From positions 310,001 through 374,000 of the forward strand of contig SIJG01000004.1 in NCBI GenBank assembly GCA_023374025.1: DNA of 64,000 bases, given 5' to 3'. The stretch is from Heterodera schachtii. Lineage: Eukaryota > Nematoda > Chromadorea > Rhabditida > Heteroderidae. A program made the translations under genes and the position numbers. Of the stretch, positions 1 through 13,700 are shown piece by piece. The notes under the pieces were generated by a model. That model saw nothing but the letters and a program-made list of their open reading frames with translations. It did not search any database and was not told the DNA's origin. Within the stretch, counting starts at the first letter, position 1. Each line of letters opens with the position of its first letter.

Positions 1-3000
1 ACAAAAAAAAATAATAATTCACAAAAACAATCGAAAAATATGAAAATTTTATATTTAAAATTTTGCCTCTAACTTCATAAGAAAGCAAGAACAACATTTT
101 GAAAAATGTGGATAAATAGGAAGCGATTACCAGCCCTCTTTTCATCACTAATAGTTTATTTACATTATTTAATTAGGTAGTTATAAAAATCATCACAAAG
201 TTCACCAGTCTCGAACACTTTATAATTGGCCTTCTGATGCTAAAGTGTTGGTCTCAAAAATTCACTAACTGTTTGTCTTTTCTTTTCCAGACAAACGGCC
301 AACAGTTGAACAAACAGGAAAGTGCAATTGCTTTTCCCTCATCTTTCTGCTCTCCTCTTTTCCTTCCCTTTGCTCTTTTTTCTTCCTTTCTTCGTCTGCT
401 CCTTTTTCTCTCTTCGCCGTCTCTTTCTTTCTCTCTCTATCTTTTCATCTCTTTCTTCTGCCATCCATACATTTGTATTTCTTTCTCTCTCTTCTAATGC
501 CATCCCCCAAGGGAATAAGCGAACAATTTCTTTCATTCACTTTGCAAATTATTCTTTTCACAATTTTTTTTCTTCTTAAATTTACAATTATAGAATGAAA
601 TGTTCATTCTTTTATGCTTTTTGTCAACGAATTTTCCCACAAAAATTCATTCTTTAAACGTAATTACATATTTATGGGTATGAATGAGTTGTTTGATTAA
701 GGCAGTTTTAGTCTCTCAATCTGCCTTGCTGCAATAGACTCAAAATTTCTGTTGCTCGAGTGTACAGTAATTAATTTTATGAATATATTAAGAAGACACG
801 ACTAAATGGCATATTGATTCGGAACTAAATTCAGTTCGGATTTTTATCTTATTTTCGTTATTTTGTAGCTTTATTTTGTCTTTCGTTTATTTCTGTCTCT
901 CTATCTATGCCCATCAAATAGCTGCGACATTTCCACAAAATTAGCCCATTTCCCCCTTCCCCCCCCCCCCCCCCCCCTCCCGTTCACTCAATGAATGGGA
1001 TTTATTTGTTTCTCTGTCCTCAACACAGCAATTCTCCTTCCCCTTTCTCTCGCGTCTCTTTTGCACTAAAATACGCTCTCTCAACACGCTCTGCTCTTTC
1101 TCCGTTATATTTTTATTTCTCTTTCATTTTAATCATTGGTTTTTTAGGCTTTTCAATCACGCTTTTTCATTTCAGTTAACTTTATTTTTTAAATTCATAG
1201 GGAAAAAATACTATGGCAAAAATTACAAATTAAATTTTAACTCAATGCACCATTTTTTTCGTTTATTTTATATTTTTTTGCTCATTATTATCTTCGCTTA
1301 ATTTGTTCTTTCCTTTTCCTATCTTTTCAATTCAATTTTCTTCCTCTCTTCATTAAACCCGGTCCCTTACAGTTTCTTAATTAAAATCCATCACCCTTAA
1401 GAAGTTCGAACTCACCCTTCCCCCCCCCCCTCCCCGATAAATCGCATAGTCAGGACATTCCGGTTCTTCCCCGCTTTATTTCCCACGTTCTGTTGAGCTA
1501 TATGTGTGTCTTCATCGTCGTCGTTCTTCATCCTTCCTTCTCCTTTTCCTTCTTCATCTTCATCGTCGCCCTCCTTTCATCCGCAAAGAATGAGCAGAGT
1601 CAATCGCTGTCCTCTTCCCCCCCCCCCCCCCCCCCCCGCCCCCCGACATCCCCCGGACAGCGATGGATGGCGACGGAAGTGTCCACCAGCACTGCCGCCG
1701 CTGCGCCGCCCTTCTCGCTTTTCATTTGCCTCTAGCACCCTGCCCCACTAATTCCTCCCCCTCCTCAACCCATCACCACCCTCAAATATTGTAATCACTA
1801 AAAATTTAATTTGTTCAAGTTTAAATGTCGAAAATACGCCCATTTATGTATAAATGAAATAATTAAAGAATGGAAAACAAAGTGAAAATGACTTTTCGAA
1901 GAGTGGGCAAAGAGAGGAGAGAAGGATGGACAGCGGAACTGTGACCTTTCTAATTAAATAAGCTTCGGTTTCCCGCTCAAGAATAAAAGATAACCGAGTT
2001 TTGACTTTCGTTGTCCAATCACCACTATCAGCATGTTTTTTGCAGTTCTTCGTGCTATAAATTTCATTCAACATTCGTAGCCGAATTCCCCCCCCCCCCC
2101 CATAAGCGGCGGGTGCGCACGCGCAACACTCGCAAATCCATCAAATTCCCAAGGGAATTACACTCGGACGGCTTTCAAGAGCGATCAATCATGTCAACCA
2201 ACCGCTCTTCCCTTCCCTCCACCCGAAACCCTTCCTTCCCCAGCAAAACCCGATTTGATCATCTTTTTACTTCAATCTCTTTCTTTCCATTCTCCAATCA
2301 ATCATTGTCTCCATCTCTATACTCATCCTTCCCTCTCACCTTTCATTTCATATGATCACTTTTTCTAAATTTGGATGATAAAAGAGCAAAAAAAAAAGAA
2401 TGGAATAAGCGACCTCCCATTTTTAAATGACCATCACTTGCGCATTCTTCAAACAATTCTTCCGATTGGCTTATCGTTATCTTATCATTATCACCATCTG
2501 TCAGCACCTCCCCGCCCGATCAATCGCTCTTCCCTTATCTTTCTCTTCTCCCATTCTTCCGATCGATCATTTCATCCCATCCTTTCTTCATCATCTATCT
2601 TTCTTTGTTCCCACCCATCCAATCTCTTCCATTCCCCTATTCAAACAATTCCACCTCTCCCGCCCGCTCGTTCTCTCACTGCCTTTTTTATATTTATTTA
2701 ATGGGAGCCCATAAATTGCATTCATATCGGCCGACTCCCCGGGGGACACTCCCTCGGGGGCACCCAACATAACACATTATGTCTGACTGAGTGGGGCCGG
2801 GGATGACTCTTACTCTTCGGAGGGATGAAATGGAAGAACAGTTGTTATTGGGGGGGGGGGGGGGGCGGCAAAAGGTGTCCCTTCAAAATTGTGGATAAAC
2901 GGGAATTCCTCAAAAACAGTGCTTCGGCTACTCCTTAAAAGGTTTAATTGGGTCAAATGTTTAATTAGGCGAAGCGAAAAGAAACCGTTGCAGGCGCAAA

Positions 3001-4179
3001 CTTCCAAAAAGTGATTAATTAATGTTTTCTTTTTCTGAGTGATGTTTTGTTCTACCCAGCCTTGTGCTTCTTTTTGTCTTGCGCGTCTCCATGCATTTGT
3101 CCTTTAATTGATCTTTTCATTCTCCGCTGATCCTTTCAGCGCACGCCGACCGCACGCATTCATTTGCTCACTATGCCCTCAAGCATTAAATTCGTTATGG
3201 GAAAATTGATCCCTCATTATTTCGCTTATCATTGCTTATCAACCCCTTTCTCTTTCATGTCACAATGTCAATCCAATGCTAATTATAATCTCTAATCCCC
3301 AAAATTAATTTGTAACTGTTTGTTTTCAATTTCGCTAATTTTATTCCGTTCTTTGTCCCACCGAACTCACACTTTCCTCTCCCCCCCCCCCCCTTCTCTC
3401 GCTCCTTTCTCTCTTCATTTCCTTCTGTCTGTTCCTTTCTCTCATCATTCTCCCATTCTTTTCTTTCATTTGATACCAACAACTTTTCCTTATCAGGACA
3501 TTCGTTTTACTCCTTTCTTATGTATTACATATTTCCCACTAAATCACCCCCCCCCCCCCCCCCCCTCCCCATCCGCTTGCATCGTTTGCATTATAAATCC
3601 AACCAAATGCCTTCGTGCAATGCTTAGTTAAACGAATCTCCCTGCCAAGATTAATTTAAGTTATTAAAAGCCAGTTGTTTTATAAAGAAAGACAATTAAA
3701 TGATTTGTTCCTTTTTTGGGTGTTCCTTAACTCATTATTCATTTAAAGCCATTACCAAAATATCCTAAATATATTTTCACACAGTTCTTAATGCATATTT
3801 ATCTGTGTAAAAGTGTCTCCTCCCCGTTTATTTGCCGTTTATTGATTCATTTGGGGGGGGGGGAGCGGTTGGGCGAATGGAAGATAGAACATTTTCACCG
3901 CTCACAGAAATCATAAATTTTAATTATAGAAATTAAATTAGGCAGTTAATTTGTCGGCTGTTAAAAAATGAAAGAAAAGTTTTAAAAAGAACAAAAACTA
4001 ACGAAATGGACTTTTTTTCATTGCTTTCCTTCCGATGACCAAAGGCCCAAATGTTTCGATCCTCGCCTAATCCCAAGCAAAATATTCGAAAAACAGAAAT
4101 TCACAATAAAAATCGTACTTGTAGATTAAAATGTCGCAACCCCACAAAGGAAAGTACTTTTTTAAACACTTGTCATAAG
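1..4179. other. Gene-free AT-rich flank with poly-C/poly-G runs
   Basis: No exon with recognisable protein similarity was found. The open frames are low-complexity Ser/Phe/Leu/Pro frames produced by pyrimidine-rich DNA. Notable content is a series of homopolymer runs: C at 961-977, 1620-1637, 2089-2101 and 3548-3565, and G at about 2850-2865 and 3852-3862. Part of this stretch may be upstream regulatory sequence for the egl-27-like gene, but no specific element can be supported. Confidence 0.6.
4172..4179. repeat. Target-site duplication, left copy
   Basis: GTCATAAG directly abuts the left TAGGG terminus of the MITE and is repeated exactly at 4807-4814. Confidence 0.85.
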
Positions 4180-4806
4180 TAGGGCGAGGATTCTTAGTTT
4201 TTTAACTATTTTTTCTGCGGCTTAGTTACGACGAGAAATGCACGAAAAACACATTTTTAGCTCGGAAATTCTTCGTTTTAACGCCACTATTCATCACTAG
4301 GAATCACTATTTTGGAGCTTCGCCACTAAAAAAAATTATTTTGGAAGTTGGCCACTAAAATAAATTTTTGCCACTATTTTGGCGTTTCGTCACTATTTTT
4401 GCCATTATTTTGGCATTTTTTTGGAAATTTCCCAAAAAATGGAATAAAAACAAAAAATACACCCCAAAAATCGACCTAAAAATTCAAAAAATACACCCCT
4501 AAGAATCGACCTAAAATTTTTCAAAAAATACACCCCTAAGAATGGGAAAAATTTCACAAAAATTCTTCCCCCAACTATTTTTTCCTTGTTCAATATTTGC
4601 TAAGAAAATATTTTGTAATTGCAATCAGTGAATAAAATTGTTTGCCTCAATTTTAAATTATTTTCAAATTAAAAACAGCTATTTACAAAATTACACCACT
4701 AAATTTAGAACTTTTTCGCCACTATTTTTGCCACTATTTTGGCATTTTTTTGTCACTATTTAGTTAATTATTTTGGGGTTTTTTGCCACTAAAAATCCTC
4801 GCCCTA
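4180..4806. mobile_element. Solo hAT-type MITE with 8-bp target duplication
   Basis: A 627-bp non-coding element begins TAGGGCGAGGATT and ends in its inverted complement AATCCTCGCCCTA. It is flanked on both sides by the same 8 bp, GTCATAAG (4172-4179 and 4807-4814). A TAGGG-type terminus with an 8-bp duplication is characteristic of the hAT superfamily. No transposase frame is present, so it is a non-autonomous MITE. Its centre has tandem copies of a motif ending AATACACCCCTAAGAATCGA (about 4485-4545). The complement of that motif occurs in the outer element at 43009-44841, so the two belong to related families. Confidence 0.88.
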
Positions 4807-5189
4807 GTCATAAGACACAAACAAAAAAATGTTTATAAAAAAGCAAAATTAAAAAAAATATATATATATAAAAAGAAATTGCCATTCGACGCACAAACTT
4901 TTATTCGCAATTAACTCTCAATCATTTGATTCTAAACGAAATCGAAATTAATTCTTGTTAAAAAAACAAACTTTGTTGTATTCTCGCAAAATAATTTACC
5001 TTTTTCTATGAATTTATGTGCAGCAAAGTGTGGAGTATTATTGCCTAATTCACCCAATTCCCTCCCTTCCATCCGTCATCAGTGCGTCGTCGTCTTCTCC
5101 CCCCTCATCTCCAATAATCTCCGCTATTCCATCCCCAAATTTACCTTCGTCGTCGTCGTCGTCAGAATTAATTCCCTGCCCATCGGCGA
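4807..5189. other. Short intergenic stretch upstream of the egl-27-like start
   Basis: AT-rich to about 4990, then pyrimidine-rich and CGTCGT-rich just before the ATG at 5190. It probably contains the promoter or 5' UTR of the downstream gene. No defined element can be named. Confidence 0.4.
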
Positions 5190-8100
5190 ATGACCAGCAG
5201 CGGCGCACTGGTGGAGGAGGCGCCGGTTGTGCCACAACCGGCGCCAGCGCCGTCTCACAATCAGCCGGATGCGACGGAGCCCGTCACGCCCACAACGTCC
5301 GCCGGGAGCGGCAGCGACAGCAGCGGAGACCGGGGGAAGCAGGGGCAGGAGCAGCACCAACAGCAGCAGCAGGGGGAGGCGGAGACGGAGCAGTGCGAAG
5401 GAGAAAAGGTGGACATTGGGCGGTCCCCTCAACCCAAACAAAATTTTTAAAGTAAAAATGATTATTATTTGTTTCATTTGTCTTACTTAATTAGTACGTT
5501 TAACATTTCCTCGCTAATCAATTAGGCATTTGTTGGCAGATTGACAACCAAATGTTGGAAGACAAGCAGCAACAGCGGACACGGGCCAAAGAACTGCCGG
5601 ACGAATATTTGAACGGACAATGGGACGCGGAGCCGTTTTATTACGTCACCATGGCCAACAGCAGTGCCAGGAACAACGGCAGCAACACAACACCAAACGA
5701 TGGAGGAGAAGCGACGAGAAGGCGTCAAAAGAGAGGGGTCAGAGATGGACAAAAGAAAACGGAAAAGAGACGGAGAAAGGGGGAGAGAGAGAGAGAGAGA
5801 GGGGGGGGGGGGGGGTAACGCACGCCGAAATCGGCGGATGGTCACACTTATTTGTTAGTTCAATTCCCTCGTGGTGCCCCTGCTGCCCCCTCCAAGCCCA
5901 CAACAAAATATTTGATTACTGTAGGTACCCCCCACAGACCGAATTAATTTGTAATTCAAATTCTTTATAAAAATGAAAAGTGCGTCATTTAAAAAATTGA
6001 AAAGGGGCAAAACAATAAAAAGTCACCACAATCTTTCCTTCCCCAATGTTTTCCCCTCTTTAGGTCATCTACAAACATCGCGAGAACATGGAGTACGAGT
6101 GCTTTCAGTCCCACGAAGGGGTCGTCTACCGACCGGGCGACCAAGTGTTCGTGGAGAGCAGCAGGGAGGAGCCGTGGATGATCGGTGCCATTGTCTCCTT
6201 CAAAATGGTTGGTGTCCAAAACAATTGGGGTTTGTCTATGTAAGGCCCATTCATTCATTTATTCAAACTCCAATTACGCCATGGAAACGGACAAAAATAA
6301 AAATAAAAGTTATAACCGTTTTTGTGTGTTTATAAATAAAAAACGGCAGTCCTTTGGACTTCGCTTTTCCTGTTTTTTTTCATTCGTTCATTTATCGCAT
6401 CAATTTCAACGAAGGGAGAGAGAAATGACAAAGTCAACAAACAGACAAATGGCGGAGGGGAGCAAAAGGGAAAAAGCAAATATGAACAAATAAATATTAC
6501 GAGAGAGAGAGAGAGAGGCAGCAGCAGGGATGAGAGAGGGAGGGGGGGAGAGTGGCAGCAGGGAGAGAAACAGAGAAAAATAGAGAGAGGAGGGGAGAGC
6601 AGCGGGAGAGAAAATAGAGAGAGAGAGAGAGTGGGCGGGTGACAAAGGGACGGAGAGAGTGCGAAATTGATGAGAGTGAACGAAACGATGGATTGCCTCA
6701 CAGAGCACACTAATTGACCACTCCTTTTGACACCAAAATTTATTGAGCAAACATTTTTATCGGCCACAAAAATCCCTTTTTTTCTTTTGTTTTCGCAGCC
6801 CTTCACATGAAAACTTCCAATTGACTCTCTCTCTCCCCTTCTGTGAATTGGGCTGTTCCTTCTGCTGCTGCCGATAGATAACCTTGGCCCATTTTCAGAA
6901 AAAGCGTGACCAATTGCTCGTCAAATTGCTGCGCTATTATCGTCCGCCAGACGTGCCCGAGTTGTCCTTCTCGCTGATCACCCAAGAGCGAATCGAAGGT
7001 GAGCAAAGGGACGGAGAGAATATTAATTATTTTTCCGACTTTGTGGAAAATCGACTGATCATTAATCACACATTTCTCTTTTTGTTTGTTTAATTAATTG
7101 TCATTTTTTGAATTTCAGAGGGCCATTTCCATGCCACGCGCCAATCCCATGCCCGGGAATTGTTTTCTTCTGACAGTGCCCTGCTCTTTCACATCTCCGC
7201 CCTTCGGTGGGTTTTGCACATATTTTATTGCCTTCAATTGGTCTTTTTAATTGCCCCTTTCTTTTGCTTTGCTATAATTTCCATTTTGGGCTTTCCTTTG
7301 TCAGTTGCTATGCCAAATGCCATTCTTTCGTGCAAATCGCTTCCATTTCCCTTCTTTGTTGGCATTTATTCTTCACACTGTTTTAATGCCAACCGATCTC
7401 AATCGATTGTTTTTCCCTTCTCTTTTCGCTATGTAATTTTTGGCTTCCATTTCAAAATACAACAAATTGGCAATTCTTCCCTTTTTAAGGCATTTCCATT
7501 TGGCATTTCTCATAAAAATACAAAGGTCAAATAGCGAAAATTAAATTGTCCTTTGTTGTCAAAATGAGCGCAAAAGCCCATTTTATTGAATGTTTCCTAA
7601 ATTAATCATTCCCAAACAAAATTTGATTATTTTCATTGGCCAATTGAATAAATAAATGCCCACTCATTCACTTTATCAATTCACTCACTTTTCCTCCCAC
7701 TTGGCCATTCATTCCACTCATTTTTTTTTTTGTTTTTTTTCCTTTTACATATGTCCAACATTCTCTCCTCCCATTTGGTGGCTGACTGAATGACTGTTGG
7801 TTGTTGGGAATTGGAAGGACTGCTGTTTCATTATCAGTACTCCCACACACTCCGCCACATTCACTCCTCTTTCATCTTTTCGTCACGACCAAAACGGGAA
7901 TTCCCCCGGGGGGGGGGCAAAGAGAAGGCACCCCCCCCATTCCCCTATTTCCCCCCCCCCTTTTCCCTATTTCTCCCCCCCCCATCCATCGATAGGCATC
8001 TGCCGCTTGCCCTGTGCTTCTTTCTCTTCTCACTGTCGATATTCCTCGCTTCCCTCAAACAGAGAAAGCGGAGGGAATGGACGCATTGGTCGGACGATGT

Positions 8101-10688
8101 TGCCTTTCTTTCACAACAAATGCATCATTCCCTCCTCATTCCCTCCCTTGACTCATCTGCTGCTGACAAATTAATGCCGCCGGCGACAAAATGTCATAAA
8201 AAACGTTTGTGTTCCTTTTTCAAATAGTTTTTCTCATCTTCACCCCTCTCAAAATGGGTTTTTTTAAATTCATTTTCAACACATTTTTAATTATCCTTTC
8301 GGCATCATTTTTGCCACAAAAGCCGTTAAAAGATTCATTTGGCTTTTATGACTTCACCAAATGCCAATTTTGGCTTTTGCGCCTCGTTCTCTCCCCTTTC
8401 TTTTCTTCCGTTCCCTCACATCCTTTTTCGGCCTTCATAAATTACGCATTGCCTCCCCTTAAATTATAAATTTGTCGCCGTTTTCTCCCACTGTGAGCCA
8501 ACACTTTTCCCTTCCCTCTCTCTCCCTTTGTCTCTCCTCTTTCTGCCCTCTCTCTCCCCCTCCCCTTTTCTCTTTTCCTTTCCTCCCCTTTCCATTCGTC
8601 CACTGATTTTCATCGCCTCTTTTTATGACATTGTCCGTCCCTTTCCTCCACATTTGGCATGTGTCTAACTCAATTCTTTCACCTGCAAAAACGGAGCCAT
8701 GTAAATTTAATTTATTTCCATTTTATATTTATGCTTAAATTGAAATTCAAAAAAGACATTCCCAATGTAATAATAATTACACATTTTGTTGTGTATTTGT
8801 CTCTTTTCAACAATTTGATTTCGTTTGTCCATTCCTTTTCAAGGTCATGTTGCATTTGAATTGCTAAATTGTCAGAAAGAGTCTCAAAATAAATTCTGAA
8901 ATGAAAGGGAAACAAAAGTTGACAAATTGGCGATGGATTTCCTTTTGCCGTTCGTTGCCTTTGTCTGTCGCTCTTTTCTTTCTTTCCGTTCCCTTTCATT
9001 TATTCCCATTTAAATTCATTGTGTCCATGTGATTGATCCTCCTTCTGCCCATTGAGTCTTTCCCCCCATTTCCATAAAAACTGTCCGTCGATTGTCTGTC
9101 CATTCGCTTTCGCCGGCGTTAGGGACGGACGACGACTGAACTTTCTTCTTCCGCTGTTTTATGACCTCCCACGGCCGTTTCCCACTTCTCTCATCACTCC
9201 GACTTTCCGCCACTTAAAACAAATTCATTTCCTTCTTTTCTCCTCCCCTTTTCCCATTCCTAAAACATTTCCTCGAAATTTGCTGCTTTTTATGTTGCCA
9301 AATGAAAAATTAAATAGTCAAACAAAGCGATGGTTAGTCGAAATTGCCGGACTTTGCTCTTCATTATTTTTATTAAGGATTTAATTCGCCTTTTTTTCGT
9401 GACATTTTACCGTTATTTTTCGCTTGTCCGAATTAATAGGTTCCCATAGGAAATTTGAGCGCCACAAGCGCCCAATTTATTTTAAATTTATTTGCCCTCT
9501 GGCACTTGGTTCATCCCTTGGGGATTTGCAATCTTCGATCAATCATCCACCCGTGGGTCAGCGGAATACGGGCGACCGAAGGGTAGTGAGTGCATAGTTT
9601 TGTCCACTCTCTCTCTCTCTCTCCTTCCTTTCGCTCTCTCTCTCTCTCTCTCTCTCTCCTTCCTTTCGCTCTCTCTCTCTCTCTGCACTCTTTCTACTTT
9701 CTCTCTATCTCACTCCTCTTCTCTCCCCTTCTATTTCCCCTACTGTCTCCCCTCCCCCTCGCGTCATCTTCCGTTGCTTTTTCTTTCGTCGTCCCGCGAG
9801 TGTCGGCGGTTGTTTGTCCTCCTCCTCTTCCTCTGCTCTTCTAAGGGTTAAAATTTCCTCCTTCCTTTTTGTCCATTCGTTCATTTCTCTCTCTCTCTCT
9901 CTCCTCTCTTCCATTTCCTTTCCAATGCATTAAATTTTCATCCTTTTCCTTTCCTTCCTTCCTTTCTTTATCTGTCACCGTCTCTTTTTTATTTGTTGTC
10001 CCAATTTTCCATTTTTGACATTCTCTTAGCATTTCCCTCACCGTTTAAATTAAATGCCATTCACTGTCAAAAACCCTAAATTATTTTGAGTGTTAACATA
10101 AAAAAATAATTTAATTTTTGCTTTAACTTCCTAAGATTATTCAACTGCGAATTAGTAATTTATTCCTCTTTTAGCATATGTTTGGCATTTTTGTAGTTTA
10201 AATTATGTATAATTTGTGCCATTTGTGCATAATCTCAGATTGGCACAACGGACGCCCCGCTGTGTATTTAATACTCAATGTCAAGCATAAATTTAACGCA
10301 CATTTTGTGCTTCCCGAAATAAATAATCCTCCTTAATCCCCAATTGCCGCCATGAAAAAGCGTTCGTTCATTTGCCCACCCTTCTCAGCAGGGGCAGCAC
10401 TCACTCAACTCACTTATTGTCGGTCGCATCGTTTACCCCTCCCCATTTATTCGACCATTGCATTCATTGTGTGTTTTGGCGGATAGACCCCCTTTATCCC
10501 TCCCTTCCCTCGTCCAATCTCCGACCTTTCTTTCCCTCATCATCATCAAATCCGTCCGTCCATTTGCAATTAGTTTTTGCTTCCCCATTTCCTCCCCCCC
10601 CCCCCCCCCCATTTTGCATTGTTTCCCTCTTCCCCCTCTCTCTCTCTCTCCTCTCTCTCTCTCCCTCTCTCTCCCTCTCTCTCCTCTC

Positions 10689-10724
<36 letters not shown>

Positions 10725-10766
10725 CCTCTCTCTCTCTCTCTCCTCTCTCTCCTCCCTCTCTCCCCC

Positions 10767-10799
<33 letters not shown>

Positions 10800-13700
10800 C
10801 CTCTCCCTCTCCCCCTCTCTCTCCCTCTCCCCCTCTCCCCGTCCTTTGTCCTATTCCAACAAATCCTTCCCAGCTCCGTTTCTTTCACTCAATTTCTCTC
10901 CCCCTTTCAGAGGCAAGTGTACGGTTAAGCTGGTCAAAGACCTGCGTTCCGCTCTTGCCGAAGTTGACCTGGCCGACCCGGACTCCTTTTTCCATTGCCT
11001 CAATTATAACCAGGAGAGTGGCCGACTCGCCTCGGTGCAGATGAGCATCCGAGTTGGATCAGCGCATCAGGTCGAACGAAACGACGAGTCGTACTATAAT
11101 TAACGCATTTCGAAATTTATTGTAAAAGGGCTTTTGTGTTTTTGTATTTGGCATTTTTTTGGCTTTTACTTTTAATGCCATTCCCTTTTTTCTTTTTTGC
11201 AATTGTCCCTTTGTTCGCTGCAGGCGGACGTGCCCTCCTGCTCCACCGCCGCCGGCATCAGTGACGAGGCGGACCGGGACGAGCTGCTCTATCGGCCGGG
11301 CTATTTGTGTGCCGAAACGGAGGTCAAATACGTGAAGATGGCGCGCGCTTTCCGCACCTTTTCCCTGATCAACAACAAACGCATCACAACGCTGGAGAAA
11401 GCGACACGGACAGGCGATTTGCTGCTGGACGACGCCATCACGACGCTGCATCGGTGCAAGTACAACATTGTGGATGGCATTAACGAGATGCAAGTGGGTG
11501 TAACCGTTGAGTGGACAAAACGGATGAAAAGCTATTAAACCGAATTAAAAAATTGCACTTTTCCAGGGCAACGACGAGCATCTGACCTCGGATAGCTCTT
11601 TCATGTCGGCCGACGATGTGAAGAAGTTCGGGAAGGGCATCAAAACGTACGGGAAAGCCTTTAACAAAATCAACCGGGATTTGCTTCCGCACCACCGGCG
11701 CGAGCAATTGGTGGCCTTTTATTATTTGTGGAAGAAAAGCCGAGACGCAACTCGGCCGAAGCCGCTGAGCAATGCGATGAAGCGCAACCAAGCTGCACTG
11801 ATCGCTGCGGGCAGTGCGGCGGCACGTCGCATCAAAAATGGAAATGGCGACAACGGAACGGTCGCCACGGGGGCCACAGCGACGACGCCGGACGGTGTGA
11901 CTGGGGCAGCAAATTGTGGAGGAACAATTGCCGGAGGGGCGACGTGGCGGTCGGAAATGAGCAACGGCGGATTGGACGGCATCGAAAGGTGCGGAGAGAG
12001 ACATGGCAATTGGAAAACATTTGAGTTATGTGAATTCAGTTTAAATGCCATCTCGCTGGATGATCTCATGGATTATGAAAGTGCCTCGGAAATTGAAACC
12101 GAACAAATGGAAAGTGCCGAACGCATGCCGAGCCGTGCGTGCCACCATTGTTTTGGCATAAGTGCGTCATTCTTCGTTTTATTCAATCGGCTAAATATTT
12201 TCTAAACAGCTGCTTTAATTACGCTTCCTTTAGAGAGCAAAGATTGGCACCATGTGGGACACGAGAGGCTGCTGATGTGCACTGATTGCCGGCTTTTCTA
12301 CAAGAAATACGGACAATTGAGGCCGGTGGATCGACCGGTAAAATTTGAAAAAGAACGGTTCGGCCTTTAGGGGTGCCGTTTTATTGCGAAAACTCCAAAT
12401 ATCCCAGTTATCATGCCTTCAAAATCGACTGCCTTTTTAGCGCACTGTGCCTCCCTGTCTCCTGTCGAATACGCCCGCCCGTACGACCACCACCAGCCCA
12501 AACGGTGACGACGAAAATGAGGAACCGTTGGCACAAACATTGCCCGTCAACCGAATCCGCACACGTGGCGCGGGCCGTCAACTGTTGTTGCAGCGCGAGC
12601 AGCAACGGTCACGGCGTACGCCCAGCTCATTGGACGGCGACCGTACGACGCGACGGACGCCGCAAAGAGCCATTGCAACTGCAGGGGGAACAGAAGCAAC
12701 GGCGACGGAAGGGACGGCGGAGAGCAATGGCACCACGACGGAGCAGCAGAGGCGGAGCACGCCCCTGCGAAATGCGACAAAGAGTCGAAAGCGTGCACAT
12801 CGGGAAGGGACAGCGACCACCGACTCGGGCACAGACCAAACGCCGACGCCCTCTTCAAAGGACTCGAAGCGGCACAAAAAGGACAATTCGGCACTTCCGT
12901 CCGCCGCTTCTTCCCGAACGCCTTCGCCACCACAACAGCAAGAGGACGTCAAAGAAGCGAATGCGACAGTGTCCAATTCTGGTGAAACCTCTGTTCCTGA
13001 AGAGAGCGCTGCAGAGCAACCTTTGCTGTTGAGACGACCCGACGCCGAAGGGAATGGCACCATTACGCCTCCGGCGGGGACGGTGGCGACGACAACAAAT
13101 TCGACGGGTTCAATTTCCAAATCTAACGAGGTTTGTTGTCCCTTTTCCACCGATGTGTGTTTTATCTTTTGCTTTTCACAGTTAAATCTCCCTTCCACTG
13201 CTGCTTTGTCGTCTGCACCGAACTCTCCCAACGAACAGCTAAAGGAAAATCCACCACAAAATGAGCCTTCGTCCGCTTTGGCAACTTCCAAAGTGTCCGC
13301 TCCTCAGGCCCTTGTGAAAAAGCCCGTCGCCAAGGTGGAGCCATTGGACAACACGAAGAAAGATGGAGAACGTGACGGGGCGACGGACCAAGAGGAAATG
13401 CTTCAAAGCGACAGTTGTTGCCCGGCAACGGAGCAGGAGGACGCCATGGCGGTGTTGGAGGTGGAGGAGGACGGCGTAGGCCAGGACATGGGACCCATTG
13501 GGGAGTCTGACGAGGCGGAAGGGTTCCGTACAACGAACAAGGAGAGTCTGGAGGAGGGCAAGGTGACCGTGCTCATCCGACGCCTACGACGCAGCAACGG
13601 ACTGAGCTGCGCCCGGACGGACCTCGCGTACATCGAAGTGCCGGAAAGACAGCAGTGGCGCGAGCGAAAGACGCGTGAGGCGTCGGAACGTACGGTACGC

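Larger units (their letters stand above)
7207..10910 (+). other. 3.7-kb intron dominated by homopyrimidine DNA
   Basis: An intron between the BAH and ELM2 exons, with donor CG|GTGGGT and acceptor CTTTCAG. Most neighbouring introns are 40-100 bp. It contains runs of C (about 7965-7982, 10598-10610, 10763-10777) and long CT tracts. No additional exon could be supported inside it. Confidence 0.7.

Noticed and set aside
10372..11103. Long plus- and minus-strand open frames across the CT repeat
   Set aside because: They are Ser/Leu/Pro or Arg/Glu/Gly frames created by the dinucleotide repeat, which stays open in all frames. Only 10911-11070 is a real exon.
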